A DNA stretch of 28,108 bases from an uncultured Atopobium sp. (GCA_937997345.1 CALKTD010000008.1:1-28108); one strand, 5' to 3'. Shown: positions 1-7,299, numbered from the stretch's first letter. Numbers and translations: made by a program. The notes: generated by a model from the sequence alone, not told the origin.

Positions 1-55
1 GAGCGCATGACTGGCAGTCATGAGGTCAGGGGTTCGAACCCCCTATTCTCCACCA
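1..55 (+). tRNA. tRNA-Ala(GGC), 5' end outside the window
   Basis: The 3' three quarters of a tRNA are visible. The anticodon stem is 6-10 paired with 18-22, around the seven-base loop CTGGCAG with anticodon GGC at 13-15. The T arm is 28-44 with loop TTCGAAC, the acceptor 3' strand is 45-51, the discriminator is A52, and CCA is encoded at 53-55. The acceptor strand has U at position 70, as expected for the G3:U70 pair that identifies alanine tRNAs; the G3 side lies left of the window. The gene is therefore partial only because of the window edge. Confidence 0.93.
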
Positions 56-64
56 CGCATTCTG

Positions 65-90
65 GCGGCGGCATCTGTCGCCGCTTTTTT
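65..90 (+). terminator. Rho-independent terminator after tRNA-Ala
   Basis: GCGGCG at 65-70 pairs with CGCCGC at 79-84 around an eight-base loop, followed directly by six T (85-90). It lies ten bases after the CCA end of tRNA-Ala. Confidence 0.88.
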
Positions 91-95
91 CTTAC

Positions 96-171
96 GGGCT
101 CATGGCGCAACGGTTAGCGCAGGGGACTCATAATCCCTGGGTTGGGGGTTCAAATCCCTCTGGGCCCACCA
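96..171 (+). tRNA. tRNA with CAU anticodon (elongator Met, or Ile2 if lysidine-modified)
   Basis: This is a complete 76-base cloverleaf. The acceptor GGGCTCA (96-102) pairs with TGGGCCC (161-167), A168 is the discriminator, and CCA is encoded at 169-171. The anticodon loop is CTCATAA, giving CAU. The 1-72 pair is G-C and the anticodon stem lacks the three consecutive G-C pairs of initiator tRNAs, so it is not tRNA-fMet. The sequence alone does not cleanly separate elongator Met from the Ile2 tRNA whose C34 becomes lysidine; Met is slightly favoured. Confidence 0.9.
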
Positions 172-181
172 AATACATATG

Positions 182-218
182 TGGCGAGAAACCCTTTGAG
201 TTTCTCGCCATTTCTTTT
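182..218 (+). terminator. Terminator after tRNA-CAU, built from an inverted TTCTCGCC pair
   Basis: A perfect 11-bp stem (182-192 with 200-210) encloses a seven-base loop and is followed by TTTCTTTT. The stem core is GGCGAGAA (183-190) paired with TTCTCGCC (202-209), the octamer that is dispersed through the whole window. It ends the tRNA transcript before the membrane-protein genes. Confidence 0.85.
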
Positions 219-248
219 ACCGAAACACTCTACCGTTTAATGATTCGA

Positions 249-279
249 TTACTTAATTTATATAAAAGACGGGTACAAT
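249..279 (+). promoter_or_regulatory. Weak candidate promoter for the 313 gene
   Basis: A good -10 hexamer TACAAT lies at 274-279 in the context GGGTACAAT. The only -35 candidate is the poor TTACTT at 249-254 with a long 19-base spacer. The following leader (about 30 bases) ends in an AGGGG ribosome-binding site before the ATG at 313. The position just after a terminator supports a promoter here. Confidence 0.35.
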
Positions 280-312
280 ATCCGTCAGTTACAACTTGTA
301 GATAGGGGATAT

Positions 313-690
313 ATGACTCCTGAGACTCGTAAAATGAAACTCTTTAGTCTGGCACTTTTGATTGGCGGACTTTTAGGTCTTGTTAATGTTGCGGTTCTTG
401 TAATTGGCGCTGGTCCATCAATTGATTCCGTCCTTCTTTTACTTGCAAGTATGATTTCTCTTTTAACTGGTGGTTATGCAGCTAGAGAGGCTAATGTTCC
501 CAATAGAGCTGCAGCCGCTTATCCCATGATTTTTGGATCGTGTGTGGTGCTGGCTGTTACTGTTGTGGCTCAGTTGATTTTGACGCCTTCTGTAACGTTG
601 CAGTTCATTGAGCTGTTTGCACTATTGGCAATGGCAAGTGCTGTTGCTCGAGGATCTCATAAAGTTAAAAAGTCTCTTGAAGCCAAGTAA
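313..690 (+). CDS. Small four-helix membrane protein, function unknown
   Basis: I do not recognise this family. The 125-residue product has a short basic N-terminus and four hydrophobic stretches, at roughly residues 9-32, 37-55, 70-90 and 95-112. It ends in a basic tail (about 113-125, rich in Lys), which by the positive-inside rule suggests both termini are cytoplasmic. No cysteine pair, catalytic motif or signal-peptidase site is evident. The ATG at 313 is preceded by AGGGG at about 304-308; a second in-frame ATG at 334 has no ribosome-binding site. The next gene (758) encodes a protein of similar size and topology, so the pair may be tandem, strongly diverged paralogs; residue identity is too low to claim by eye. 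It sits between a tRNA terminator and tRNA-Val. Confidence 0.75.
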   Translation: MTPETRKMKLFSLALLIGGLLGLVNVAVLVIGAGPSIDSVLLLLASMISLLTGGYAAREANVPNRAAAAYPMIFGSCVVLAVTVVAQLILTPSVTLQFIELFALLAMASAVARGSHKVKKSLEAK

Positions 691-757
691 GTTATTTTAT
701 TGGTTTAGCTCCTTTTGTGTACGTTTTTCTTTGTGATTTGACTTGTTGGGAGTTTGT

Positions 758-1165
758 ATGGATCGTGGAACTAAGTTGATGATGGCGCTTTCCTCTATGC
801 TTGGGGCACTTGGTGTTGCCGGAATTGTCATCTTTGCCTTCTCAGTTGGCTATGGTCGTTTCTCTTCAAGCATGATTGTGCTTCTGCTGTGCAGCTTAAT
901 GGCAGTTTATTGCTGCTACATTCTGCAGAAATGCATTAGTTTGGCTAAAGACTTTGAGAAAACCCATGGCATTGTTCGTTTTGTTGCTGGCATTGAGCTC
1001 ATCCTCTTTACCATTGAGTGGGTCTTTGTCTCGCAACTTTCTTCTCAGCCTATGGTAATTACGCCAATGATCCTTCAGCTTATCTTCTTTGGAATCATTC
1101 TTGTTCAGATGAATAAAGCTGTGTCTACGTATTCACCTTCAAAAAAGTCAAAAGCTAGAAATTAG
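758..1165 (+). CDS. Small four-helix membrane protein, function unknown
   Basis: I do not recognise this family. I chose ATG 758 because GGGAG at 748-752 lies at normal distance before it; an in-frame TTG at 743 would overlap that site. The 135-residue product has hydrophobic segments at about 7-30, 37-57, 72-93 and 98-118. A polar loop follows the second helix (LAKDFEKTHG), and the tail is lysine-rich (SPSKKSKARN). Helix two contains two adjacent cysteines (VYCCYI). Topology and length match the protein encoded at 313, which suggests duplication or a two-component membrane assembly; both are inferences. No terminator is visible between this gene and tRNA-Val 31 bases downstream, so the transcript may run into the tRNA. 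Confidence 0.75.
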   Translation: MDRGTKLMMALSSMLGALGVAGIVIFAFSVGYGRFSSSMIVLLLCSLMAVYCCYILQKCISLAKDFEKTHGIVRFVAGIELILFTIEWVFVSQLSSQPMVITPMILQLIFFGIILVQMNKAVSTYSPSKKSKARN

Positions 1166-1196
1166 CGTCATTGTTTGTTATTATTGCAAGTCGTTC

Positions 1197-1271
1197 GGGC
1201 GATTGGCTCAGGGGTAGAGCACTTCCTTCACACGGAAGGGGTCGCTGGTTCAAATCCAGCATCGCCCACCA
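1197..1271 (+). tRNA. tRNA-Val(CAC)
   Basis: This is a complete 75-base cloverleaf with encoded CCA. The acceptor GGGCGAT (1197-1203) pairs with ATCGCCC (1261-1267), A1268 is the discriminator, and CCA is 1269-1271. The anticodon stem CTTCC/GGAAG encloses loop TTCACAC, giving anticodon CAC, which reads GUG valine codons. It is followed by its own terminator. Confidence 0.95.
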
Positions 1272-1280
1272 TAGAATTTT

Positions 1281-1308
1281 AAAGGCCTAGGTAACTGGGC
1301 CTTTTTTG
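1281..1308 (+). terminator. Rho-independent terminator after tRNA-Val
   Basis: AAAGGCC at 1281-1287 pairs with GGCCTTT at 1298-1304 around a ten-base loop. The T tract runs 1302-1307. Confidence 0.85.
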
Positions 1309-1372
1309 TTAGTACTTAGTTACAGTGCTGACTAATATTTATTGCGAAGCAGAAATCTTAGAGCTTTCCTTA

Positions 1373-1398
1373 TATACTTGAACCCTAGGAAAGGAGAG
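1373..1398 (+). promoter_or_regulatory. -10 element and ribosome-binding site of the VOC gene
   Basis: TATACT at 1373-1378 is a near-consensus -10 without a convincing -35 at 16-18 bases. A strong AAGGAGAG site at 1391-1398 precedes the ATG at 1403. If the -10 is used, the leader is very short. Confidence 0.4.
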
Positions 1399-1402
1399 AT
1401 GT

Positions 1403-1795
1403 ATGACAGAATCATCTAACAATTTCAACACTTTTAATCCAGTTGAGCAGTTTGATATGTACGTTGCGCACGTTGGCATCAACGCAAGTAATGCTGACGA
1501 GGCAAAAAAGATTGCAAACCTGTTTACCGCTCTTATGGGACTTCCAACGATTGAGCAGCCACCTTCATTTTTTGCCGGCACTTTAGTAGAGGTCATGAAG
1601 CAAAATGGCCGAGGTACAAAGGGTCATATTGGCTTCCATGTTAACAACATTCCTGCTGCCGAGAATTACTTTGCAGGTCGTAACTTTGAAATCGATGAGT
1701 CTTCAAGAAGACTTAATCCGGATGGCAGTACGTTTTTGGTCTATTTCAAAGAAGAGATTGCTGGCTTTGCTATTCATCTCACCATGGATAAATAA
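1403..1795 (+). CDS. Stand-alone VOC (glyoxalase-fold) domain protein
   Basis: The 130-residue protein resembles the C-terminal vicinal-oxygen-chelate domain that some bacteria append to 2-dehydro-3-deoxy-phosphogluconate (KDPG) aldolase. Shared features, from memory of that family, are the opening HVGINA, the following NADEAKKIANLF helix, an FAGTLVEVMK strand, a GTKGHIGF strand and the closing EIAGFAIHL. Here it occurs without any aldolase domain, and no sugar-acid genes are nearby. Metal ligands typical of VOC enzymes are not obvious, so an enzymatic role cannot be assigned; a binding role is possible. The start is well supported by AAGGAGAG seven bases upstream. The gene stands alone, between the tRNA-Val terminator and its own terminator at 1829. 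Confidence 0.72.
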   Translation: MTESSNNFNTFNPVEQFDMYVAHVGINASNADEAKKIANLFTALMGLPTIEQPPSFFAGTLVEVMKQNGRGTKGHIGFHVNNIPAAENYFAGRNFEIDESSRRLNPDGSTFLVYFKEEIAGFAIHLTMDK

Positions 1796-1828
1796 CCTCA
1801 ACTCCTTCAAATTTATTGAAGACTATTT

Positions 1829-1869
1829 GGCGAGAAGATCTTTTAAGTAGAAGGGCCTTCTCGCTTTTT
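1829..1869 (+). terminator. Terminator after the VOC gene, containing the octamer
   Basis: GCGAGAAG at 1830-1837 pairs with CTTCTCGC at 1857-1864 around a 19-base loop, followed by five T (1865-1869). The left arm carries a full GGCGAGAA; the right arm is a one-base variant (TTCTCGCT) of the partner octamer. Confidence 0.8.
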
Positions 1870-2037
1870 GTGTGTGGATGGATAGCGAATAGCTATTTAT
1901 AGGTGATTCTTATTGTTTATGATATGAAAATTTAATAAACTGCAATTTAGAATGTAGCTTATATTCATTTTAATGATATTTTCTTTTATCATTTGAATTA
2001 GACAATTGTAATCCTTAATGGATTTGGAAGATTTGAA

Positions 2038-3444
2038 GTGAAAAAGTTCAAGTATGTGCAGCGTCAATTTTGGTTGCACTATGCTGAGTAATTGTTATCG
2101 GAGCTCCAAAGGTTGCGCTTGCAGCAGCAGTTCAAAATCAGCTCACGGTTAATGTTACTGATGACTATTATGGTAAACCTGTTGATGGTGTAACAATTAC
2201 AGTAACTAATACATTTACTGGTTCTGTTGTTGCAGAGCAAGTTACTGATGCAAACGGTAAAGTCCAGGTAAATCTTCCTGACGGAACTTATAAAGTTTAG
2301 CAGACAAAGTTCAAAGCTGGATTTAAAGCAGACAACACAACCTATACATATACGCTTAATGGAGTTGCTTCTGGTACAGGAAGCTCAACTACACTCAACA
2401 TCGTTGATAAGCAAATCTTAGGTAACCTTAACATTACCGTAAAAGCAAAAAACTTAGATTATAAACATCGTCCATATTCTCATCTTCAATCTATTTCAGA
2501 AGTTACCGTAAATGTCTAAGATGAATTTGGAAATACTGTTGGCTTAAATATTCCATCTAATTCTTTAGTTAGAGTTCCTGTAAATGGTAGCTATACCTTA
2601 AATCCAAAAAATATTCCTAATTCATACTCGTATGACACAGGATCAGGTCTATTTGACATTGTTAATTATGATTACACTGGCCAGCTTTATAGTTCCTCAC
2701 ATGCAGTTACCTTTAAGTATGATTCTACTATGCAAACATTTGATACAGATGTTTATGCGGTTTATAGATTAAAACGCAGAATAGGAGATATTATTGTTAG
2801 GGTCGTTAATCAATACGGCAATCCTATTGCTGAAGCAACTTTGACTGCTACCATGGCTGAGATAGCTACACCTGGTGACCTTCTCCTGCAATGCCACCTA
2901 GTTTTCCAAGTTTTGATCCACCAAATCCAGCTCTGTTACCAAGTACTGATGTACCTCGACCTCTAACGCAGGCTGCTCCAGCACGTGGTGTAGCTTATAC
3001 ACAAACAGGTCAGCTTTCAATTTTTAATGAAGAAAATGATACTCATTACAGCCTGACTACGGGACCAGATGGTACTGTAATTATTCCTGATTATTTGGCT
3101 TATGCTGGCTCCACCATTACTCAAATAACCACTTTGGATGGTTACACTATTGATGATCCTAATCCTCAGGTTGGTGAGCTTACTGGTTCCAATGAGACAA
3201 CTACGGTTACCTTTGTTAATCGTAGACCAGAGCCACCGGCTCCAGAGCCACAGCCAAAACCTCAGCCTGAACCAACTCCAGAGCCTCAGCCACAGACTCC
3301 GGAAAAGCCTAAGACTCCAAAGAAAAAAAGTCTGCTCTTCCAGATACTGGTGATAACGCTCTTACGCTTCCTTTGATTATTGGCGTTGCTGGTGCAACTG
3401 TTGTTGCTGGTGCAGCTCTTTTTCTTTATAAGAAGCGTCAATAA
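2038..3444 (+). pseudogene. Decayed LPXTG-anchored surface protein with Cna-B/prealbumin-like repeats
   Basis: This is the remnant of a sortase-anchored adhesin or pilin-like protein. A GTG at 2038 opens a basic segment (KKFKYVQRQ). The frame then shifts into a signal-peptide-like end (VIVIGAPKVALAAA). A beta-rich domain follows (TVNVTDDYYGKPVDGVTITV, about 2142-2201), typical of Cna-B or prealbumin-like repeats. In-frame stops occur at 2298-2300 (TAG) and 2517-2519 (TAA). A base appears lost near 2879, between PGD and SPAMPP. A last domain (about 3010-3220) leads to a Pro/Glu/Gln-rich wall-spanning stretch. A further shift inside A7 at 3323-3329 is needed to reach LPDTG (3337-3351), a membrane helix and the tail KKRQ. 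The 170 bases upstream are very AT-rich and hold no gene that I can see, and the region looks lower in GC than its neighbours, hinting at transfer. Confidence 0.88.
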
Positions 3445-3476
3445 ATCTTCACAAGCTTGGTTGCATTTACATAATT

Positions 3477-3507
3477 TTGCACGTAAATCAAGTGAATGAC
3501 TTATACT
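3477..3507 (+). promoter_or_regulatory. Candidate promoter of the first ABC-F gene
   Basis: TTGCAC at 3477-3482 and TATACT at 3502-3507 (or TTATAC at 3501-3506) form a plausible -35/-10 pair with an 18-19 base spacer. The start codon follows about 30 bases later, with GAGGAG at 3528-3533 as ribosome-binding site. Confidence 0.5.
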
Positions 3508-3538
3508 TATCCAGTTCAGATATGTATGAGGAGTTCAC

Positions 3539-5557
3539 TTGATTGCTCTTGCGGATAAGATTTCTAAGTCATTTGGTGGCAGGGTCCTTTACTCAAACGT
3601 AACACTTCAGCTCAATGCGGGGGAGCGTTGGGCTCTAGTTGGTCCTAATGGCGCTGGTAAGACTACGCTTCTAAAAATCATCATGGGCCTAGAGTCTGCT
3701 GATGAGGGAACTGTTACCTTTGCAAAAGACGCTACCCTTGGATACCTAGAGCAAGAGACAGAGCTCATGGGGGATAGAACTGCCCTGAACGAGGTCATCG
3801 AGTCTGCTCATGAGATAAAACAGTGGGAGAGAAAGGTAAATGATCTCTTACACAAGATTGCTGAAACTCCTGAAGGCGCTACGCTTAACAAATACCTGGA
3901 AGATTATGCTCATGCTATGGAGCGCTTTGAGCGTCTTGGCGGCTATGAGCTTGAAAGTAGAGCTCGCCAGATTCTTGCAGGTCTTGGATTCCCGGTAGAA
4001 GATTTTGATAAGCCTGCTAAAGAGTTCTCGGGCGGCTGGCAGATGCGTATCTCTTTGTCAAAGCTGCTTCTGCGTCGTCCTGATGTTCTTCTTCTGGACG
4101 AGCCTACTAACCACTTGGACTTGGAATCTGTCCAGTGGCTTGAGAGGTTCTTATCGTCATATGATGGAACAGTTCTTCTGGTAAGCCATGACCGTTCATT
4201 TATGGATGCTTGCGTAACGCATGTGGCGGCGCTTGAGAATCGCATGCTGGTAACGTATACCGGCAATTATTCCGGCTACCTTCATCAGCGAGAAGAAAAT
4301 CTTGAACAACTCCGCGCTAAACGAGCTGCTCAAGAGCGAGACATCGCTCATATGGAAACCTTTATTGAACGCTTTAGATATAAGCCCACTAAGGCTAAAC
4401 AGGTTCAAGAACGCGTGGCAAAGGTCGAGAAGATTCGTGAAGAGCTGGTAGTTCTTCCAGAGCAATCTCATCACATGCATTTTAGGTTCCCAGATCCTCC
4501 TCGTACCGGAGATACGGTCATCTCTCTTGAGGGTGTGGCTAAATCGTATGAGGATAACTTTGTCTATGACAACGTTGATCTTAAACTGTATCGAGGAGAT
4601 CACGTAGCGCTTGTTGGTCCTAACGGTGCAGGTAAATCTACCCTCATGAAACTTATTGCTGGTAAGCTTAAGCCAGATGCAGGACAAATTAGCCTTGGAC
4701 AAAACGTCACTAAAGCCTACTACGCACAGCACCAGCTTGAAGAGCTGAATCCAGCAAACACGGTACTTGCAGAGCTTGATACCGTTGCTGCAGGATGGAC
4801 TACTTCAGAAGAGCGTAGATTGCTCGGAGCCTTCCTTTTCCACGGTGATGACGTTGAGAAACGCGTAAACGTGCTTTCTGGTGGAGAAAGAGCTCGCCTC
4901 GCTCTTGCTAAGATGCTGGTTTCTCCAGATCCACTGTTGCTTCTGGACGAGCCAACTAACCACCTGGACATTGATTCTGTTGATGTTCTAGAGAAGGCGC
5001 TTGTTGACTTCCCAGGAACCATCATCTTGATCAGTCACGATGAGCACCTGGTCAGAGCTGTAGCTAACAAGGTTGTGGACGTTCGCGACCACAAGGTTAC
5101 GGTCTATGACGGAGACTACGATTACTTCCTCTTTAAGCTTGCAGAGCTTCAAGCAGCGGCTCAGGGGGAGACGTCGAGCAAGACGGTGTCCTCGTATGGA
5201 ACTTCGGGTGCAAGAGCGGTTAAGAGTGCTGGTCCAGAGGCAGGTCAAGCTGCAGGATCTTCTCGCAATGTGAAGACAAAGGAGCAGAGAAGAGCTGAGG
5301 CGGAGGAGCGCAATCGAAGAAGTCGTGCGCTCAGGGAGACTAAGAAGCGCTTGGGCGAGGTTGAAGCTGCACTTACTCCTGCTCATAAGCGTTACGATGA
5401 GCTCATGACGCTTATGGCTGACGAGGCTCTCTATAACGATCAGCAAAAGTTTGATGAGTGCATGGCGGAATACCAGGCACTTTCTAAGAAGATTCCTGCG
5501 CTTGAGACTGAATGGTTGGAGCTTTCAGAAAAAATGGAAGCAGACATTGATGGGTAG
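3539..5557 (+). CDS. ABC-F family ATPase (Uup/YdiF-like, translation-associated)
   Basis: This soluble protein has two ATP-binding cassettes and no membrane helices, 672 residues. Walker A motifs are GPNGAGKTT (35-43) and GPNGAGKST (360-368). Signatures are FSGGWQMR and LSGGERAR, and both Walker B motifs read LLLDEPTNHLD. Between the cassettes lies the basic helical linker of ABC-F proteins (about 262-310), which in known members reaches the ribosomal P-site tRNA. The last ~120 residues are a charged, coiled-coil-like tail after a Ser/Gly-rich linker. ABC-F proteins act on ribosomes in stalling relief or antibiotic protection; which role applies here cannot be told. The start is TTG at 3539, supported by GAGGAG five bases upstream. 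The gene appears to have its own promoter; no clear terminator follows. A second ABC-F gene lies at 21229. Confidence 0.93.
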   Translation: MIALADKISKSFGGRVLYSNVTLQLNAGERWALVGPNGAGKTTLLKIIMGLESADEGTVTFAKDATLGYLEQETELMGDRTALNEVIESAHEIKQWERKVNDLLHKIAETPEGATLNKYLEDYAHAMERFERLGGYELESRARQILAGLGFPVEDFDKPAKEFSGGWQMRISLSKLLLRRPDVLLLDEPTNHLDLESVQWLERFLSSYDGTVLLVSHDRSFMDACVTHVAALENRMLVTYTGNYSGYLHQREENLEQLRAKRAAQERDIAHMETFIERFRYKPTKAKQVQERVAKVEKIREELVVLPEQSHHMHFRFPDPPRTGDTVISLEGVAKSYEDNFVYDNVDLKLYRGDHVALVGPNGAGKSTLMKLIAGKLKPDAGQISLGQNVTKAYYAQHQLEELNPANTVLAELDTVAAGWTTSEERRLLGAFLFHGDDVEKRVNVLSGGERARLALAKMLVSPDPLLLLDEPTNHLDIDSVDVLEKALVDFPGTIILISHDEHLVRAVANKVVDVRDHKVTVYDGDYDYFLFKLAELQAAAQGETSSKTVSSYGTSGARAVKSAGPEAGQAAGSSRNVKTKEQRRAEAEERNRRSRALRETKKRLGEVEAALTPAHKRYDELMTLMADEALYNDQQKFDECMAEYQALSKKIPALETEWLELSEKMEADIDG

Positions 5558-5686
5558 GTAGTTTTGGCAATATTGGTTAAAATTATCTTGTATCTACTGT
5601 TTTGTAAATAATGTCATGTTCTTGAGAGTCTTTGTTTGTACGCGCCTGTCTGCACTTTCTCTGCAGATGTTGAGATAAGGATTGTT

Positions 5687-6367
5687 GTGCCAATTGCTTT
5701 AACATCAGTTCCATCGCTTTTGACAACGCTCGCTGAATTTGCACTGGTAATCTTTGCCATTGTGGTTCACGAGGTTGCACATGGCTTTGTGGCATACAAG
5801 TGCGGAGACCCTACCGCTAAAATGTCTGGCCGTTTGACGCTCAATCCGCTCGCACACATTGATTTGTTCGGTACGGTTCTTTTGCCGTTGATGTTGGTGT
5901 TGATGGGAGGTCCTAGCTTTGGTTACGCAAAGCCTGTTCCCTATAACCCCAACTACCTTAAAAATCGTCGCCGTGACGAGATTCTGGTAGCACTAGCGGG
6001 CCCAGCTTCTAACATTTTGCAGGCGTTTCTCGGCGCACTCTTGTTGCGTTTGCTCAACGCATTAGCTGTTGCATTTGGTGCGGCATACAATCCGCTGGTA
6101 ATGTACTACGTTTCTTCACTGGTAATCTTCTACATTCAGATTAACGTAAGCCTGGCAGTCTTTAACATGCTGCCAATTCCGCCTTTGGACGGATCTAAGC
6201 TGCTACTCTATTTTCTTGGCGAGAAAAACCGTCAAAAGTTCTACGCCATTGAGCCTTACTGTATGATTGCTGTAGTGGGACTCATGTTCTTTGTACCCGG
6301 CTTTTTCTCGTCCATTATTGGGGACATTTCTAACGTCATCTTGAGTCTGCTTGCGAGAATCATCTAA
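5687..6367 (+). CDS. Site-2 protease family (M50) membrane zinc metallopeptidase
   Basis: This is an intramembrane metalloprotease of the minimal, PDZ-less M50 group, 226 residues. The zinc motif HEVAH is at 28-32 in the first helix, and the third ligand lies in PPLDGSK (Asp168). Other family marks are NPLAHIDLFGT, GYAKPVP and ALAGPASN. Several further hydrophobic segments follow. I chose GTG 5687, with AAGGA at 5677-5681 before it; upstream TTG 5636 would add a non-hydrophobic, unsupported extension. Members of this family cleave membrane-bound substrates such as anti-sigma factors, but no substrate is encoded nearby. The stop overlaps the scpA start (TAATG), so the two are translationally coupled. 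This neighbourhood with scpA/scpB is, from memory, common in Gram-positive bacteria. Confidence 0.9.
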   Translation: MPIALTSVPSLLTTLAEFALVIFAIVVHEVAHGFVAYKCGDPTAKMSGRLTLNPLAHIDLFGTVLLPLMLVLMGGPSFGYAKPVPYNPNYLKNRRRDEILVALAGPASNILQAFLGALLLRLLNALAVAFGAAYNPLVMYYVSSLVIFYIQINVSLAVFNMLPIPPLDGSKLLLYFLGEKNRQKFYAIEPYCMIAVVGLMFFVPGFFSSIIGDISNVILSLLARII

Positions 6368-7296
6368 TGTCGTACAAAGTAAACACTGCAACATATTCTG
6401 GCCCGTTTGACCTGCTGCTTCAACTAGTAAGTAGGCAAAAAGTTGCTATTGGCTCTATTTCTATCTCTGAGGTTGCTGATCAGTACCTGGCAGAAGTTGA
6501 CGCCATGGAAGAGCTTGACCTAGACGTTGCCAGTGACTTTGTCCTTGTTGCGTCAACGCTTCTGGACATGAAGGCCCATGCCTTGGTGCCTCAAGATGTT
6601 TCACTCAAAAACTCATACGATGAGGATGAATTTGATGATGAGCTTGACGGACTTTCTCCTGATGAGGCTCGAGAAGTTCTTATCGCTCGCCTTATCGCGT
6701 ATAAACAGTTCAGAAACGCAGGCGCAGCGTTGGGTAGTCGTATGGAAGCAGAATCGTATATGTTCCCACGCTCAGTGGGCCCAGATCCTGATTTCTTAAA
6801 CCTCATGCCAGACTATCTTGAGGGTATTACGCTTAGAAGCCTTGCCGTCATCTGTGCGGACATTGACTCAAAACGTGAGACATTCTTGCTTGAAGCAGAA
6901 CATGTGGCACCAAAAAGGCTCCCAGTGGCCCTGACGGTAGCTTCTGTGGACCGACTCACGCGCTCCAAGGGCAAAGTGACGTTCTCTGAGCTCTTAGACG
7001 GTCAAGATACGCCAGAAATTGTTGTTGCAAACTTTTTGGCTGTGCTTGAGCTATTTAAGCGCGGTCTTGTTCGTGTTCAGCAGGATGTCATCTTTGGTGA
7101 GATTGAGATTGAGCACATAGAGGGCGCAGATTCATACCAGCTTGATGAGTCAGTTCTTTTGGAACTAGAAGAGCTATCTGGTGATGAGCCAGATCTTGAA
7201 GGATTTAACTTATCTCAAAATGCGCTCCAAGACGTCCAGCAGACGCTTTTATCGTTAACTCAAACGCCCGATGAAGCACAGAAAGAGGCGGAATAA
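6367..7296 (+). CDS. scpA: Segregation and condensation protein A
   Basis: ScpA is the kleisin subunit that bridges SMC ATPase heads and binds an ScpB dimer, organising and separating the chromosome. The 309-residue protein has the characteristic N-terminal FSGPFDLLL-type motif (here YSGPFDLLLQLV, about 11-22), then VADQYL and DFVLVASTLLDMKA. An acidic central stretch (YDEDEFDDELDG) and a C-terminal winged-helix region follow (VTFSELLDGQDTPEIVVANFLAVLELFKRG, in two parts). It is somewhat longer than the roughly 250 residues usual for the family, because of an acidic, Gln/Leu-rich tail after about residue 250. It overlaps the upstream protease gene by one base and is three bases from scpB. Confidence 0.95.
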   Translation: MSYKVNTATYSGPFDLLLQLVSRQKVAIGSISISEVADQYLAEVDAMEELDLDVASDFVLVASTLLDMKAHALVPQDVSLKNSYDEDEFDDELDGLSPDEAREVLIARLIAYKQFRNAGAALGSRMEAESYMFPRSVGPDPDFLNLMPDYLEGITLRSLAVICADIDSKRETFLLEAEHVAPKRLPVALTVASVDRLTRSKGKVTFSELLDGQDTPEIVVANFLAVLELFKRGLVRVQQDVIFGEIEIEHIEGADSYQLDESVLLELEELSGDEPDLEGFNLSQNALQDVQQTLLSLTQTPDEAQKEAE

Positions 7297-7299
7297 CTT

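Noticed and set aside
96..171. Initiator tRNA-fMet
   Set aside because: The 1-72 pair is G-C and the anticodon stem lacks the three G-C pairs of initiators.
102..305. Open frame of 67 residues starting inside the CAU tRNA
   Set aside because: It runs through the tRNA and its terminator; no ribosome-binding site and no protein-like composition.
1870..2037. Minus-strand open frame of 60 residues in the AT-rich gap
   Set aside because: Composition follows the AT-rich DNA, with no ribosome-binding site or recognisable feature.
2730..3376. Two open frames of 78 and 161 residues as separate genes
   Set aside because: They are consecutive pieces of one degenerate LPXTG protein; the reading continues across frame changes with matching domain content and ends at the LPDTG anchor in a third frame.
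4196..4732. Minus-strand open frame of 178 residues opposite the first ABC-F gene
   Set aside because: Shadow of the ABC-F coding frame; no independent support.
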